Shown: positions 17,155 through 25,215, counted from the first letter of the stretch. The stretch: DNA of 64,000 nucleotides from JAFASC01 sp036265935 (GCA_036265935.1 DATAOB010000011.1:14641-78640); one strand, 5' to 3'. The notes: a model not told the origin generated them from the sequence alone. Translations and numbers: made by a program.

Positions 17155-17505
17155 TCAGGCCGGAGCTTTGGCGCGTTTGCGGCGCGCGGGTTTGCAGGCC
17201 GCCGCGGGCGGACACGATGCGGCGCCCTGACAGCAATTTTCGGTGAGATAGTCGATGAGCGCATTGATCGTCTCGAACTGCGCCGCGTAAATCATCGAAC
17301 GGCCGTCGCGCCGAACGCTCACGAGGGCTGCCATGCGCAGCCGGTCGAAGTGGAAGGTCAGCGTGTTCGGAGACAGTTTGAGCGCCGCGGCAACCTTGCC
17401 CGCCGGCATTCCCTCAGGTCCCGCCTGGACGAGAAGGCGAAACGCGTCGAGCCGATTGTCCTGGGCGAGGGCGGCGAGGGCCGCGACGGCGTCGGCAGTT
17501 TCCAT
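17155..17505 (-). CDS. arsR: ArsR-family arsenic-responsive repressor
   Basis: A 116-residue winged-helix repressor. The recognition helix region reads VAAALKLSPNTLTFHFDRLR. There is no N-terminal cysteine box; instead a C-terminal pair (ENCCQG) followed by another cysteine-containing stretch offers As(III) thiols, as in other rhizobial ArsR proteins. First gene of the ars operon. A palindrome and promoter sit immediately upstream, and the predicted transcript start is nearly at the ATG, with no ribosome site, so the message may be leaderless. Confidence 0.93.
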   Translation of the reverse strand: METADAVAALAALAQDNRLDAFRLLVQAGPEGMPAGKVAAALKLSPNTLTFHFDRLRMAALVSVRRDGRSMIYAAQFETINALIDYLTENCCQGAASCPPAAACKPARRKRAKAPA

Positions 17506-17513
17506 ATTTCAAC

Positions 17514-17542
17514 GAATATCGAAACATTTTCGATGCTGTCAA
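17514..17542 (-). promoter_or_regulatory. ars operon promoter with ArsR operator between -35 and -10
   Basis: On the minus strand TTGACA (17537-17542) and ATATTC (17514-17519) are 17 bases apart, a good sigma-70 promoter. The spacer contains a perfect palindrome, ATCGAAA-CAT-TTTCGAT on the plus strand (17518-17534), which is well placed for ArsR to block polymerase. The start point would fall about two bases before the arsR ATG at 17505. Confidence 0.82.
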
Positions 17543-17557
17543 GCAATATTTCGGCCT

Positions 17558-18304
17558 TCATCGAAAAGTCGCGACGGGCAAATTGAGCGCCTCGTCCTGC
17601 TTCAACGCGATTCCCGTGAGCTTGCGCGCGAGCGCCAGGCGCATTAGCGAGCCGATGAGCCGCGCGGCGGCTTCGATCGGCAGACCGTCGGGCCGGATAT
17701 TCGATACGCAATTGCGCTCGGAATCGCGCGTCTCGCCTGGACGCGGCGCGTAAGTAAGATATGCACCGAGCGAGTCCGCCGAAGTGAGCCCCGGCCGCTC
17801 GCCGATCAACATAATGACGAGCGTGGCGCTAAGCGCATCGGCAATCTCGTCGCCGAGGGCGACACGCGCTTGCGTGGCAATGACAAGCGGTGCGAGGCGC
17901 AGATCGTGAAGATACGACCGCAAGGCGCGCACGAGCAACGGCGCGTGAGTCGCGGTGGCGCGGGCGGAAAGGCCGTCGGCGGTAACGATACATACGTCAA
18001 ACGAGTCCCGCGTCAGCACGCGCCGCGACTCTGCCGCGAGCACGCGCCCGAGATCGGGCCGCTGCAGATAATCCTGCCGGTCCGCGGCGCGGCTCATCAC
18101 GATAACAGGCGCAAATTGGGCAAGCTCGCGCGAAAGCCGCTCGGCGTCGAGCGTCTCATGCACGGCGTCCTGCGCTTCCGCATGCGCCAGCGCGAATTCG
18201 AGCACGCGCCGCGTCGGCAGCGAATCGCCGATGCGGCCGAGCGCGATGCGCGCCGCCGTCGCACGGCGCAGGAAGGACCATGCATCATCGGAGTCGCGCG
18301 TCAT
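17558..18304 (-). CDS. eutC: EutC, ethanolamine ammonia-lyase small subunit
   Basis: A 248-residue subunit of the adenosylcobalamin enzyme that splits ethanolamine into acetaldehyde and ammonia. The motifs ARIALGRIGDSLPTRRVLEF, RPDLGRVL and MLIGERPGLTSADSLGAYLT are family hallmarks, and ERNCVSNIRPDGL matches the C-terminal B12-contact region. The ATG overlaps the eutB stop (ATGA), so the two are co-translated. The long open frame continuing to 18628 overlaps eutB and is not used. Confidence 0.96.
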   Translation of the reverse strand: MTRDSDDAWSFLRRATAARIALGRIGDSLPTRRVLEFALAHAEAQDAVHETLDAERLSRELAQFAPVIVMSRAADRQDYLQRPDLGRVLAAESRRVLTRDSFDVCIVTADGLSARATATHAPLLVRALRSYLHDLRLAPLVIATQARVALGDEIADALSATLVIMLIGERPGLTSADSLGAYLTYAPRPGETRDSERNCVSNIRPDGLPIEAAARLIGSLMRLALARKLTGIALKQDEALNLPVATFR

Positions 18305-19677
18305 CGCATCGCGGCGATCAGTTTCGCCGCACCCTCGCCGCGCGGCCGAATGCGGCGCATCTCGTCCATGAGGCCCATACGAATGAGCCAATCCTCGAAT
18401 TCCGGCGCCGGCCGCAGTCCAAGCGCGGCGCGCACATAAAGCGCATCGTGAAATGACGTCGACTGATAGGAGAGCATGATGTCGTCGGCGCCGGGCACGC
18501 CCATCACATAAGTGCAGCCGGCGACGGCGAGCAGCGTCAACAGATTGTCCATGTCGTCCTGGTCGGCGTCGGCGTGATTGGTGTAGCAGACGTCGACACC
18601 CATCGGCAGCCCCAAGAGCTTGCCGCAAAAATGATCTTCGAGTCCGGCGCGGATGATCTCGCGGCCATTATAAAGATATTCGGGACCGATGAAGCCGACG
18701 ACGCTGTTGACGAGCAGCGGCTTGTAGCGGCGTGCGACCGCGTAAGCGCGCGCCTCCATCGTCTGCTGATCCACGCCGTGATGCGCATCCGCCGAGAGCG
18801 CGCTGCCCTGCCCCGTCTCGAAATACATGCAATTGTCGCCGACCGTGCCGCGTTTTAACGCACGCGCCGCATCGTGCGCCTCGTCGAGCAACGAAAGCGA
18901 CACCCCGAAGGATTTGTTCGCGGCCTCGCTGCCGGCTATCGACTGAAAGACGAGATCGACGGGGGCGCCCTGCGCCATCACCTCGAGCATGGTCGTCACA
19001 TGCGCGAGCACGCAGGATTGCGTCGGGATGTCGAAGCGGCGGATGAGATCGTCGACGCGTTCGATGAGGAGAGCCGCCTGGCTCGCGCTGTCGGTCGCCG
19101 GATTGATGCCGATCACGGCGTCGCCGCATCCATACATGAGGCCGTCCAAAATAGACGCGCCGATCCCCGCGAGATCGTCGGTCGGATGGTTCGGTTGCAA
19201 GCGCACGGAGAGCCCGCCCTTGAGGCCGATCGTGTTGCGGAAGCGGGTGACGACCTCGACCTTGCGGGCGGCGGCGATCAGATCCTGGTTGCGCATGAGT
19301 TTCGACACCGCCGCCGCCATTTCTGGCGTCACGCCCGGCGCGAGCGCGGCGAGGGTTTGCGGGTCGGCTTCGTCGGAGAGCAGGAAATCGCGGAATTCGC
19401 CGACGCTCAGCGAAGTGACGCGCGCGAAGGCGCTTGCGTCGTGCTGATCGAGGATCAGGCGCGAGACTTCGTCCGTGTCGGGATCGATCAGCGGCTCGGC
19501 AAGAAAGCCCGTGAGGGGGACGTCGGCAAGCGCGATCCGCGCCGCGACGCGCGCCTGTTGATTTTCCGCGGCGAGGCCGGCCAGGCGGTCACCGGCACGA
19601 TCGGGACTGGCACGTGCGAGCAGCGTACGCAGGTCGGGGAAGGTGTGCGCCGTGTCGGCGAGGTGCGTTGCGTACAT
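18301..19677 (-). CDS. eutB: EutB, ethanolamine ammonia-lyase large subunit
   Basis: A 458-residue TIM-barrel catalytic subunit. Recognisable stretches include KLMRNQDLIAAARKVEV, GLKGGLSVRLQPNHPTDDL, GCGDAVIGINPATDS and YFETGQGSALSADAHHG with the substrate-binding glutamate. Length matches the family. With eutC it forms a two-gene unit with no shell-protein, acetaldehyde dehydrogenase or reactivase genes beside it, so ethanolamine would serve as a nitrogen source in free solution. No cobalamin riboswitch was seen upstream. Confidence 0.96.
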   Translation of the reverse strand: MYATHLADTAHTFPDLRTLLARASPDRAGDRLAGLAAENQQARVAARIALADVPLTGFLAEPLIDPDTDEVSRLILDQHDASAFARVTSLSVGEFRDFLLSDEADPQTLAALAPGVTPEMAAAVSKLMRNQDLIAAARKVEVVTRFRNTIGLKGGLSVRLQPNHPTDDLAGIGASILDGLMYGCGDAVIGINPATDSASQAALLIERVDDLIRRFDIPTQSCVLAHVTTMLEVMAQGAPVDLVFQSIAGSEAANKSFGVSLSLLDEAHDAARALKRGTVGDNCMYFETGQGSALSADAHHGVDQQTMEARAYAVARRYKPLLVNSVVGFIGPEYLYNGREIIRAGLEDHFCGKLLGLPMGVDVCYTNHADADQDDMDNLLTLLAVAGCTYVMGVPGADDIMLSYQSTSFHDALYVRAALGLRPAPEFEDWLIRMGLMDEMRRIRPRGEGAAKLIAAMR

Positions 19678-19736
19678 GAGAGACTCAGCGCGCCGATGAT
19701 TACGCGGAGATCATATCGCCGCAATCAATTTCCAGC

Positions 19737-20615
19737 CTACGCACCGATGACGCGGCTGACGACCGGCCAATAGAAATCGCCAAAGCCCGCTTCCGACGCT
19801 TCCTCCAGCAATCGGGCGGCAAGCTCCGCGCCGTGGATTTTCGCCCCGACATTTTCGGCAAGATCGAGCGCGTAGCCTAAATCCTTGCGCATATAATCGG
19901 TCGAGAAAGCGCGCTCGGGAAATATGTTGGGCAGAACCGCTTTCATGCCATGATTGCGCAACGCAAACGAATCGGCCGAGCCTTTCATCAGCGTCTCGAA
20001 CAGAAGCTTGCCGTCAAGACCGGCGCGGCGCGCAACGACCAGCGCTTCGGACAAAGCAATTACGGTTTCCGCCAAAACCATGTTGTTCAAGATTTTCACG
20101 ATCTGCCCGGAGCCGACAGGACCGCAATGCGTGATGTCGGTCGCGCAGCAGGCAAGCAGCGGCTCGATCGCGGCAAAAGTCTCGGCATCGGCGCCGACCA
20201 TGATGCTGAGCGTGCCCGCTTCCGCCGCCTCGCGCGTGCGGGCGATCGGCGCATCGGCGTAGCGGGCGCCTCGGTCGGCGAATTTCGCCGCAAGCGAGCG
20301 CGTGAGATCGACCGGCGACGTGCCGAGGTCGACAACGATCTGCCGCGCGCGAGTATGCGCCAGCAACCCGTCCTCGCCCGCGCATACTGTCTCGACATGC
20401 TTGCCGCTCGGCAGGGCCATGAAGATCACGTCGCAGGCGCGCGCCAGCGCCGCGATATTACCCGCGGCCTCTACTCCCGCCTGCTTCAGCCGCCGCAACG
20501 GCGCGGCATCGCGATCGAAAGCGATCACCATCCGCCCGCTCTTCCGCGCAAGATTGCGGCAGATGGGCTCGCCCATGACGCCGACGCCGACGAACCCGAT
20601 CGTCCTTGTTTTCAT
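19737..20615 (-). CDS. NAD(P)-dependent beta-hydroxyacid dehydrogenase (3-hydroxyisobutyrate dehydrogenase family)
   Basis: A 292-residue enzyme with an N-terminal Rossmann GFVGVGVMGEPICRNL, the substrate-loop DAPIARTREAAEAGTLSIMV, and the catalytic lysine in GSGQIVKILNNM. The family oxidises 3-hydroxyisobutyrate, tartronate semialdehyde or similar acids; which one cannot be told. I set the start at MKTRTIGF because it follows an AAGGAAAGG ribosome site. It is divergent from the metallophosphoesterase operon with a 100-base gap. Confidence 0.9.
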   Translation of the reverse strand: MKTRTIGFVGVGVMGEPICRNLARKSGRMVIAFDRDAAPLRRLKQAGVEAAGNIAALARACDVIFMALPSGKHVETVCAGEDGLLAHTRARQIVVDLGTSPVDLTRSLAAKFADRGARYADAPIARTREAAEAGTLSIMVGADAETFAAIEPLLACCATDITHCGPVGSGQIVKILNNMVLAETVIALSEALVVARRAGLDGKLLFETLMKGSADSFALRNHGMKAVLPNIFPERAFSTDYMRKDLGYALDLAENVGAKIHGAELAARLLEEASEAGFGDFYWPVVSRVIGA

Positions 20616-20653
20616 GTGCCTTTCCTTGGCCGAATGAGGAATATCACCGCACC

Positions 20654-20686
20654 GGGAATAAATCCGCGCCGGCCCTGGTCTCATCC
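20654..20686 (+). promoter_or_regulatory. Candidate ECF-sigma promoter of the 20717-23279 operon
   Basis: GGGAATAAAT (20654-20663) and GTCTCATCC (20678-20686) look like an ECF-type -35 and -10 pair with about 17 bases between their cores. It lies 30 bases before the first gene of an operon that encodes its own ECF sigma, so self-activation is plausible. I have no measured consensus for this sigma; it is a candidate only. Confidence 0.4.
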
Positions 20687-20716
20687 ATACGCACCCGCGG
20701 ATTGGAGGAGACCCAC

Positions 20717-21652
20717 ATGGCTGACCACGACGACGGCATCAACCGGCGCCACGCACTCGAATGCATGATCTGGGCGGGCACGGGCGTGCTCTGGACCGTC
20801 TCGGGCGGCGTGCCAAAATCGCTGAATCTGCTCGGCGATGCGCAAGCCGCCGAGCAAAGCGCCGCCGGCCTCACCTTCCTGCAAATCAGCGACAGCCATG
20901 TCGGCTTCGACAAAGCCGCCAATCCGAACGCGCTCGCCACGTTGCAGGAGGCGATCGACAAGGTCGGCGCGATGCCGCAGCGCCCCGCGTTCATGATCCA
21001 TACCGGTGATATCACGCATCTCTCGCGCGCCGCCGAATTCGACAATGCCGACCAGGTGATCGGCAAGGCGAAACTCGACGTGCATTACGTGCCGGGCGAG
21101 CACGACGTCATCGATGAGGATGGCGGCAAGGCCTATCTCGACCGCTACGGCAAAAATGCCAAGGGCGCCGGCTGGTATTCGTTCGATCAGGCCGGCGTGC
21201 ATTTCATCGGCCTCGTCAACGTGCTCGATCTGAAAGCCGGCGGTCTCGGCAATCTCGGCGAGGAGCAGTTGAAGTGGCTCGAAGACGACGTGCGCGGCAA
21301 ATCGGCGTCGACGCCAATCGTCGTCTTCGCGCATGTGCCGCTCTGGCTCGTGTACGAGAAATGGGGCTGGGGCACCGACGATGGCGCCCGCGCGCTCGCG
21401 CTGTTGAAGCGCTTCGGCTCGGTCACCGTGCTCAACGGCCACATTCATCAGATCGTGCAGAAGGTCGAAGGCAATATGACCTTCCACACCGCGCGCTCGA
21501 CGGCCTTCCCGCAGCCCGAGCCCGGCACGGCGCCTTCGCCCGGTCCGAAGGTCGTGCCGGCCGACCAACTGCGCACCATGCTCGGGCTGAGCACGGTGAC
21601 GATCGCTTCCGGCCAGCGGCCGCTGGCAATCGTCGATTCCACACTTGCATAG
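20717..21652 (+). CDS. Exported (Tat) metallophosphoesterase
   Basis: A 311-residue calcineurin-like phosphoesterase. The N-terminus carries a twin-arginine signal (INRRHALECMIWAGTGVLW). Metal ligands of the family are visible: ISDSHVG, IHTGDITH, VPGEHDV, FAHVPLW and LNGHIHQ. The usual asparagine of the GNHD motif is a glutamate here (GEHD), which may tune the site. Start at the ATG after a strong GGAGGAG site. The substrate is unknown; it leads an operon with a cupredoxin, an ECF sigma and its anti-sigma factor. Confidence 0.9.
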   Translation: MADHDDGINRRHALECMIWAGTGVLWTVSGGVPKSLNLLGDAQAAEQSAAGLTFLQISDSHVGFDKAANPNALATLQEAIDKVGAMPQRPAFMIHTGDITHLSRAAEFDNADQVIGKAKLDVHYVPGEHDVIDEDGGKAYLDRYGKNAKGAGWYSFDQAGVHFIGLVNVLDLKAGGLGNLGEEQLKWLEDDVRGKSASTPIVVFAHVPLWLVYEKWGWGTDDGARALALLKRFGSVTVLNGHIHQIVQKVEGNMTFHTARSTAFPQPEPGTAPSPGPKVVPADQLRTMLGLSTVTIASGQRPLAIVDSTLA

Positions 21653-21670
21653 GGTCTGAGGCGAATTCCC

Positions 21671-22003
21671 ATGAATATGACGCTCTCGCGCCGCTCCTTT
21701 TCCGCGCTCGTCTTCGCGCTGCCGCTGCTTGGGACGGCGCGGGCGGAGGAAGAAGCGGCGCATATCATGATCGATAATTTCGTCTTCACGCCGGCCGAAC
21801 TGAAGGTGAAGACCGGCACGAAAGTGACCTGGAAGAACGACGACGATATCCCGCATACGATCCTCGCCAAGGGCGGCGCGTTCCGCTCGAAGCCGCTCGA
21901 TACGGGTGACGAGTTTTCCTACGTCTTCGCCAAAGCCGGCAAAGTCGACTATTTCTGCACGCTGCATCCGCATATGGTGGGGAGCGTCATCGTCACGGAT
22001 TGA
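21671..22003 (+). CDS. Periplasmic cupredoxin (amicyanin/pseudoazurin-like)
   Basis: A 110-residue blue-copper protein. An RRSF-type twin-arginine signal peptide ends near TARA, followed by the beta-sandwich. Type-1 copper ligands are His62 (IPHT), Cys96, His99 and Met102 (CTLHPHM), all with normal spacing. It would carry electrons or hold copper in the periplasm. It lies 18 bases after the metallophosphoesterase and 26 before the sigma gene, so all are probably one transcript. Confidence 0.93.
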   Translation: MNMTLSRRSFSALVFALPLLGTARAEEEAAHIMIDNFVFTPAELKVKTGTKVTWKNDDDIPHTILAKGGAFRSKPLDTGDEFSYVFAKAGKVDYFCTLHPHMVGSVIVTD

Positions 22004-22029
22004 CGTAAGTTCATGGCTGAGGCGTTCGC

Positions 22030-22554
22030 TTGGAGAGCGATCGGGCGCTGTTTGCGAAGGTTTTTCTTCCACATCTGCAGCAGGCCTACCGGCTTGCGCG
22101 CTGGATGACGGGGAGTGCTGTCGATGCCGAGGACGTGGTGCAGGAAGCCTCGCTTCGGGCGTTCCGCTCGATTCGCGATTGCAGCGGCAGCAATCCGCGC
22201 GGCTGGGTGCTGACGATCGTGCGCAACACGGCGAACACTTGGCTCACCCGCAATCGCGCCGACCGAATGCCCCCGGGACGAAGCGAGGCGGATGGATCGA
22301 TCATCGATGTGGATGAAAATGTCGATCTCGACACGCCGGAAGCCGTTCTGTTGCGCAAGGCGACGGTCGACGAAGTTCGCCGCGCCGTCGACGCGCTGCC
22401 GGCGCCCTTTCGCGAGGTGATCGTGTTGCGTGAGATCGAGGAACTGGATTATCGCGAGATCGCGGATATCGCGGGCATTCCGCTCGGCACCGTGATGTCG
22501 CGGCTGTCGCGCGCCCGCTCGATGCTGTTCAAGACGCTCGGAGAGATCAGATGA
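22030..22554 (+). CDS. ECF sigma factor
   Basis: A 174-residue group 4 sigma factor. Region 2 shows YRLARWMTGSAVDAEDVVQ and the DNA-melting helix NPRGWVLTIVRNTANTW; region 4 has LPAPFREVIVLREIEEL and the recognition helix GIPLGTVMSRLSRAR. The only in-frame start after the upstream TGA at 22018 is a TTG (LESDRALF), so initiation is likely weak, as suits a regulator. Its stop overlaps the anti-sigma ATG (ATGA). Confidence 0.94.
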   Translation: MESDRALFAKVFLPHLQQAYRLARWMTGSAVDAEDVVQEASLRAFRSIRDCSGSNPRGWVLTIVRNTANTWLTRNRADRMPPGRSEADGSIIDVDENVDLDTPEAVLLRKATVDEVRRAVDALPAPFREVIVLREIEELDYREIADIAGIPLGTVMSRLSRARSMLFKTLGEIR

Positions 22555-23279
22555 AAAATCCCGAGCAGATCTATGAAGTCGATGCCTATGCCGACAACGA
22601 GCTAGATCCGGTGCGCGCGATCGCCGTGGAGAAATTGATGGCGGAGCAACCTGAGCTGCGCCAGCGTTACGACTCCATTCTCAATCTGCGACGCGCGTTG
22701 CGCGAAGCGGCGGCTCAGGATCGCCCCTCCGATCTGATACAGCCGCGCATTAATCGCGCTCTTGGGCGTGTGGCGCCGTTCGTCACGCGCTGGGCTGCGC
22801 TCGCCGCCTCGTTCCTTGTGGGTCTCCTTGTTGCGGCGGCCCTCACCTGGGTCGTCTTCGTGCCGAGAAGCCCGGCTCTCGCCGAGGCGATCGTCTCAGC
22901 GCATATGCGCAGCCTGCTTGCCGAACAGCCGATCGATGTCGCCTCGTCCGATCGCCACACGGTGAAACCGTGGCTCGCACGCAAGGTGCCGCAATCGCCC
23001 GATGTCATCGATCTCTCGCAAAGCGGCTTTCCCCTGATCGGCGGCCGTGTCGACGTCATCGATGGCGAACCCGTCGCGACGATCGTCTACGGCCATGCCA
23101 AGCATCTCGTCAGCCTGATGACGTTCGCAAAACGGATCAAATTGCCGGCGGTTAGCAGCGTCGCGGGATTTCACATGCGCAGCTGGACGCAGGGCGACCT
23201 GACCTACGTGGCGGTCTCCGACATACCGGACAGCGAGCTTGCGATGTTCGAAAACGGCATCCGGCATCCGAATTCGTAA
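22551..23279 (+). CDS. Membrane-bound anti-sigma factor
   Basis: A 242-residue protein with a cytoplasmic sigma-binding part (YEVDAYADNELDPVRAIAVE), one membrane helix at about 81-104 and a periplasmic domain of 135 residues. The zinc-binding HxxxCxxC of many such proteins is absent. Periplasmic His residues (GHAKHLV, FHMRSW) could sense a metal or redox state. Overlap with the sigma gene shows translational coupling. Known family members release the sigma when the periplasmic domain is disturbed; the signal here is not known. Confidence 0.88.
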   Translation: MKNPEQIYEVDAYADNELDPVRAIAVEKLMAEQPELRQRYDSILNLRRALREAAAQDRPSDLIQPRINRALGRVAPFVTRWAALAASFLVGLLVAAALTWVVFVPRSPALAEAIVSAHMRSLLAEQPIDVASSDRHTVKPWLARKVPQSPDVIDLSQSGFPLIGGRVDVIDGEPVATIVYGHAKHLVSLMTFAKRIKLPAVSSVAGFHMRSWTQGDLTYVAVSDIPDSELAMFENGIRHPNS

Positions 23280-23290
23280 AGCGCCTCGGA

Positions 23291-23908
23291 CTATTCGCTC
23301 CGCCAGTTCTGCAAAATCGTATCGGTCGTTACCGTCTCGACCTGCTGGCCGTAGCGCCTATGATAAAGCGTCATCATCGCGTCATGCGTCTCGTCGGACG
23401 AGCTGCATAAAGCGTCGGTCGCGACAACGACGCGATAGCCGCGATCGACGCCGCCGAGCACGGTTGCGAGCACGCAAACATCGGTTTCGCCGCCGCTGAC
23501 GACGAGCGTGTCAATCGGGGTGCCGCGCAGCATGTCATCGAGCTTGCCTTCGAGCCAGGGCGAATAAACCTTTTTGTCGATTATTTTTGCGGGCGGGACG
23601 AAACGTGCGAGTTCGGCCACTAGTTCGACCATTTCGTCGCCGAGCCGGCTCACGGTCATGCTCTGCCATTTCTCGTAATAGCGCCGCCACGTGCCCCTGC
23701 CCTGCCCCGGCTCATTCGCCGGAATGAAGCGCGTGAAGATCGTCCGCGCCGGATGCGTCCCGACGATCTGCACGACGTTCGGCAGCACGCGCCCCATCCA
23801 CGGCGTGTGCCAGTCGGTGTCCTCGGCAAAGAGCCGCTGCATGTCGACGCAGATATGCAGCGCGGTACCAGTCAGCGCGCCGTAGCGGAGCGCGTTTTCG
23901 TCTTTCAT
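23291..23908 (-). CDS. Isochorismatase-family cysteine hydrolase
   Basis: A 205-residue hydrolase with the catalytic triad in CVDMQRLF (Asp), IIDKKVYSPW (Lys) and SGGETDVCVLATV (Cys). Relatives act on nicotinamide, ureidoacrylate, biuret or isochorismate; context gives no clue to which. I chose the ATG at 23908 (MKDENALRYGALTG); the frame runs on to 24085, but that part has no family character and overlaps the antitoxin gene on the other strand. It converges on the anti-sigma gene. Confidence 0.9.
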   Translation of the reverse strand: MKDENALRYGALTGTALHICVDMQRLFAEDTDWHTPWMGRVLPNVVQIVGTHPARTIFTRFIPANEPGQGRGTWRRYYEKWQSMTVSRLGDEMVELVAELARFVPPAKIIDKKVYSPWLEGKLDDMLRGTPIDTLVVSGGETDVCVLATVLGGVDRGYRVVVATDALCSSSDETHDAMMTLYHRRYGQQVETVTTDTILQNWRSE

Positions 23909-24023
23909 AAGAAAATCCAACGTGGAATGCCGGCATAGAATGGCTACCAGCCCGTAGCAGTTTCTAAATTCATCTCTTTCACATATGTTGGCTGATCTCC
24001 GCAGCGATGGCCACGAGGCACCG

Positions 24024-24241
24024 ATGCACCTGCGCTCCAAAGTTTCATCTGATGGCCGGATCGTCGTGCCGCGAACCGTCGGCAAAAGATTGAATCCCGG
24101 GCCCGACGATTACGTGCACTTCATTGTCGAAGCAAGGAGCGTTCGTTTTTTGTGGAAACACCGCAGGACGCGAACGATCCATTCGCAACTTTCTCGGAAT
24201 GGGTGAGCAAGGCCGACGAGGAGGCCTATGCCGACCTCTAG
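24024..24241 (+). pseudogene. AbrB/MazE-type antitoxin, split by a -1 frameshift at a T6 run
   Basis: The zero frame from ATG 24024 gives MHLRSKVSSDGRIVVPRTVG, a swapped-hairpin AbrB fold, then runs out of family sequence after ARSVRF. The -1 frame from 24152 supplies the missing tail, DPFATFSEWVSKADEEAYAD, ending TAG 24239-24241, so a full product would be 72 residues. The junction T TTT TTG (24146-24152) is in exact register for -1 slippage. Either one T has been lost or the shift is programmed. No toxin gene follows; ddl is next. Confidence 0.75.
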
Positions 24242-24291
24242 CTCGGCGGCTAAATGGTTTTTCCATGATTCGGCTTTAGCCTGAGTTCCCT

Positions 24292-25215
24292 ATGACCCTG
24301 CACGTCGCCGTCCTCATGGGCGGCCTTTCCGTCGAACGCGAGGTCTCGCTGGTCTCGGGTGCCGCCTGCGCCAGGGCGCTGGAAGGCCAGGGCTTCATGG
24401 TGACGCCGATCGACGTCGATCGCGACATCGCGGAGGTGCTGGCACGGGTAAAGCCGCAGGTCGCCTTCAACGCGCTACACGGGCGCTTCGGCGAGGACGG
24501 CATCGTCCAAGGCATCCTCGAAATGCTGCGCATCCCCTACACGCATTCCGGCGTGCTCGCCTCGGCGCTGGCGATGCAGAAAGACCGCGCCAAGGACGTC
24601 ATGCGCGCCGCCGGCATTCCGGTCGCGCAAGGCGTGACTTGCAGCCGCTTCGAGGTGGCCAAGCGCCACGTGCTTCCGCCGCCTTACGTGGTGAAGCCCG
24701 TGAACGAAGGCTCGTCGGTTGGAGTGATCATCGTCAAGGAGGAGCGCTCGCATCCGCCGCAGGAGCTGATGCGCGAGGACTGGCCGCACGGCGATACGGT
24801 TCTTGTCGAAAAGTTCGTCGCCGGACGTGAGCTCACATGTGCGGTCATGGGCGAGCGCGCACTCGACGTCATCGACATCCGTGCCGCCGATGGAGGGTGG
24901 TACGATTATCACGCAAAGTACTCAAAAGGCGGATCGATCCACGTCCTTCCGGCAAATCTTAAACAAAATATTTACCAAGAGGTCCAACAGTGGGCGCTCG
25001 AGGCGCATAGAGCCCTCGGCTGCCGCGGCGTGAGCCGCACTGATCTCCGATACGACGATCGCCCCGGAGGTACGGGCGAACTCGTCGTGTTGGAGGTCAA
25101 CACCCAACCCGGCATGACCGAGACGTCTCTGGTGCCCGAGATCGCCGCTTATGCCGGCTACTCGTTCGGTGAGCTCGTCCGATGGATGGTGGAGGACGCT
25201 TCCTGCGATCGTTGA
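24292..25215 (+). CDS. ddl: D-alanine-D-alanine ligase
   Basis: A 307-residue ATP-grasp enzyme that makes D-Ala-D-Ala for peptidoglycan. Visible motifs are GGLSVEREVSLVSG, FNALHGRFGEDG, PYVVKPVNEGSSVGV, LVEKFVAGRELTCAV and VLEVNTQPGMTETSLVP. It opens the division cluster here; murC and murB that usually precede it are absent, and the antitoxin remnant lies in their place. Its 3' end overlaps ftsQ by 34 bases. Confidence 0.97.
   Translation: MTLHVAVLMGGLSVEREVSLVSGAACARALEGQGFMVTPIDVDRDIAEVLARVKPQVAFNALHGRFGEDGIVQGILEMLRIPYTHSGVLASALAMQKDRAKDVMRAAGIPVAQGVTCSRFEVAKRHVLPPPYVVKPVNEGSSVGVIIVKEERSHPPQELMREDWPHGDTVLVEKFVAGRELTCAVMGERALDVIDIRAADGGWYDYHAKYSKGGSIHVLPANLKQNIYQEVQQWALEAHRALGCRGVSRTDLRYDDRPGGTGELVVLEVNTQPGMTETSLVPEIAAYAGYSFGELVRWMVEDASCDR

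Noticed and set aside
20681..22072. A 463-codon open frame antisense to the phosphoesterase and cupredoxin genes
   Set aside because: Plus-strand genes have signal peptides and metal ligands; the antisense frame has none.
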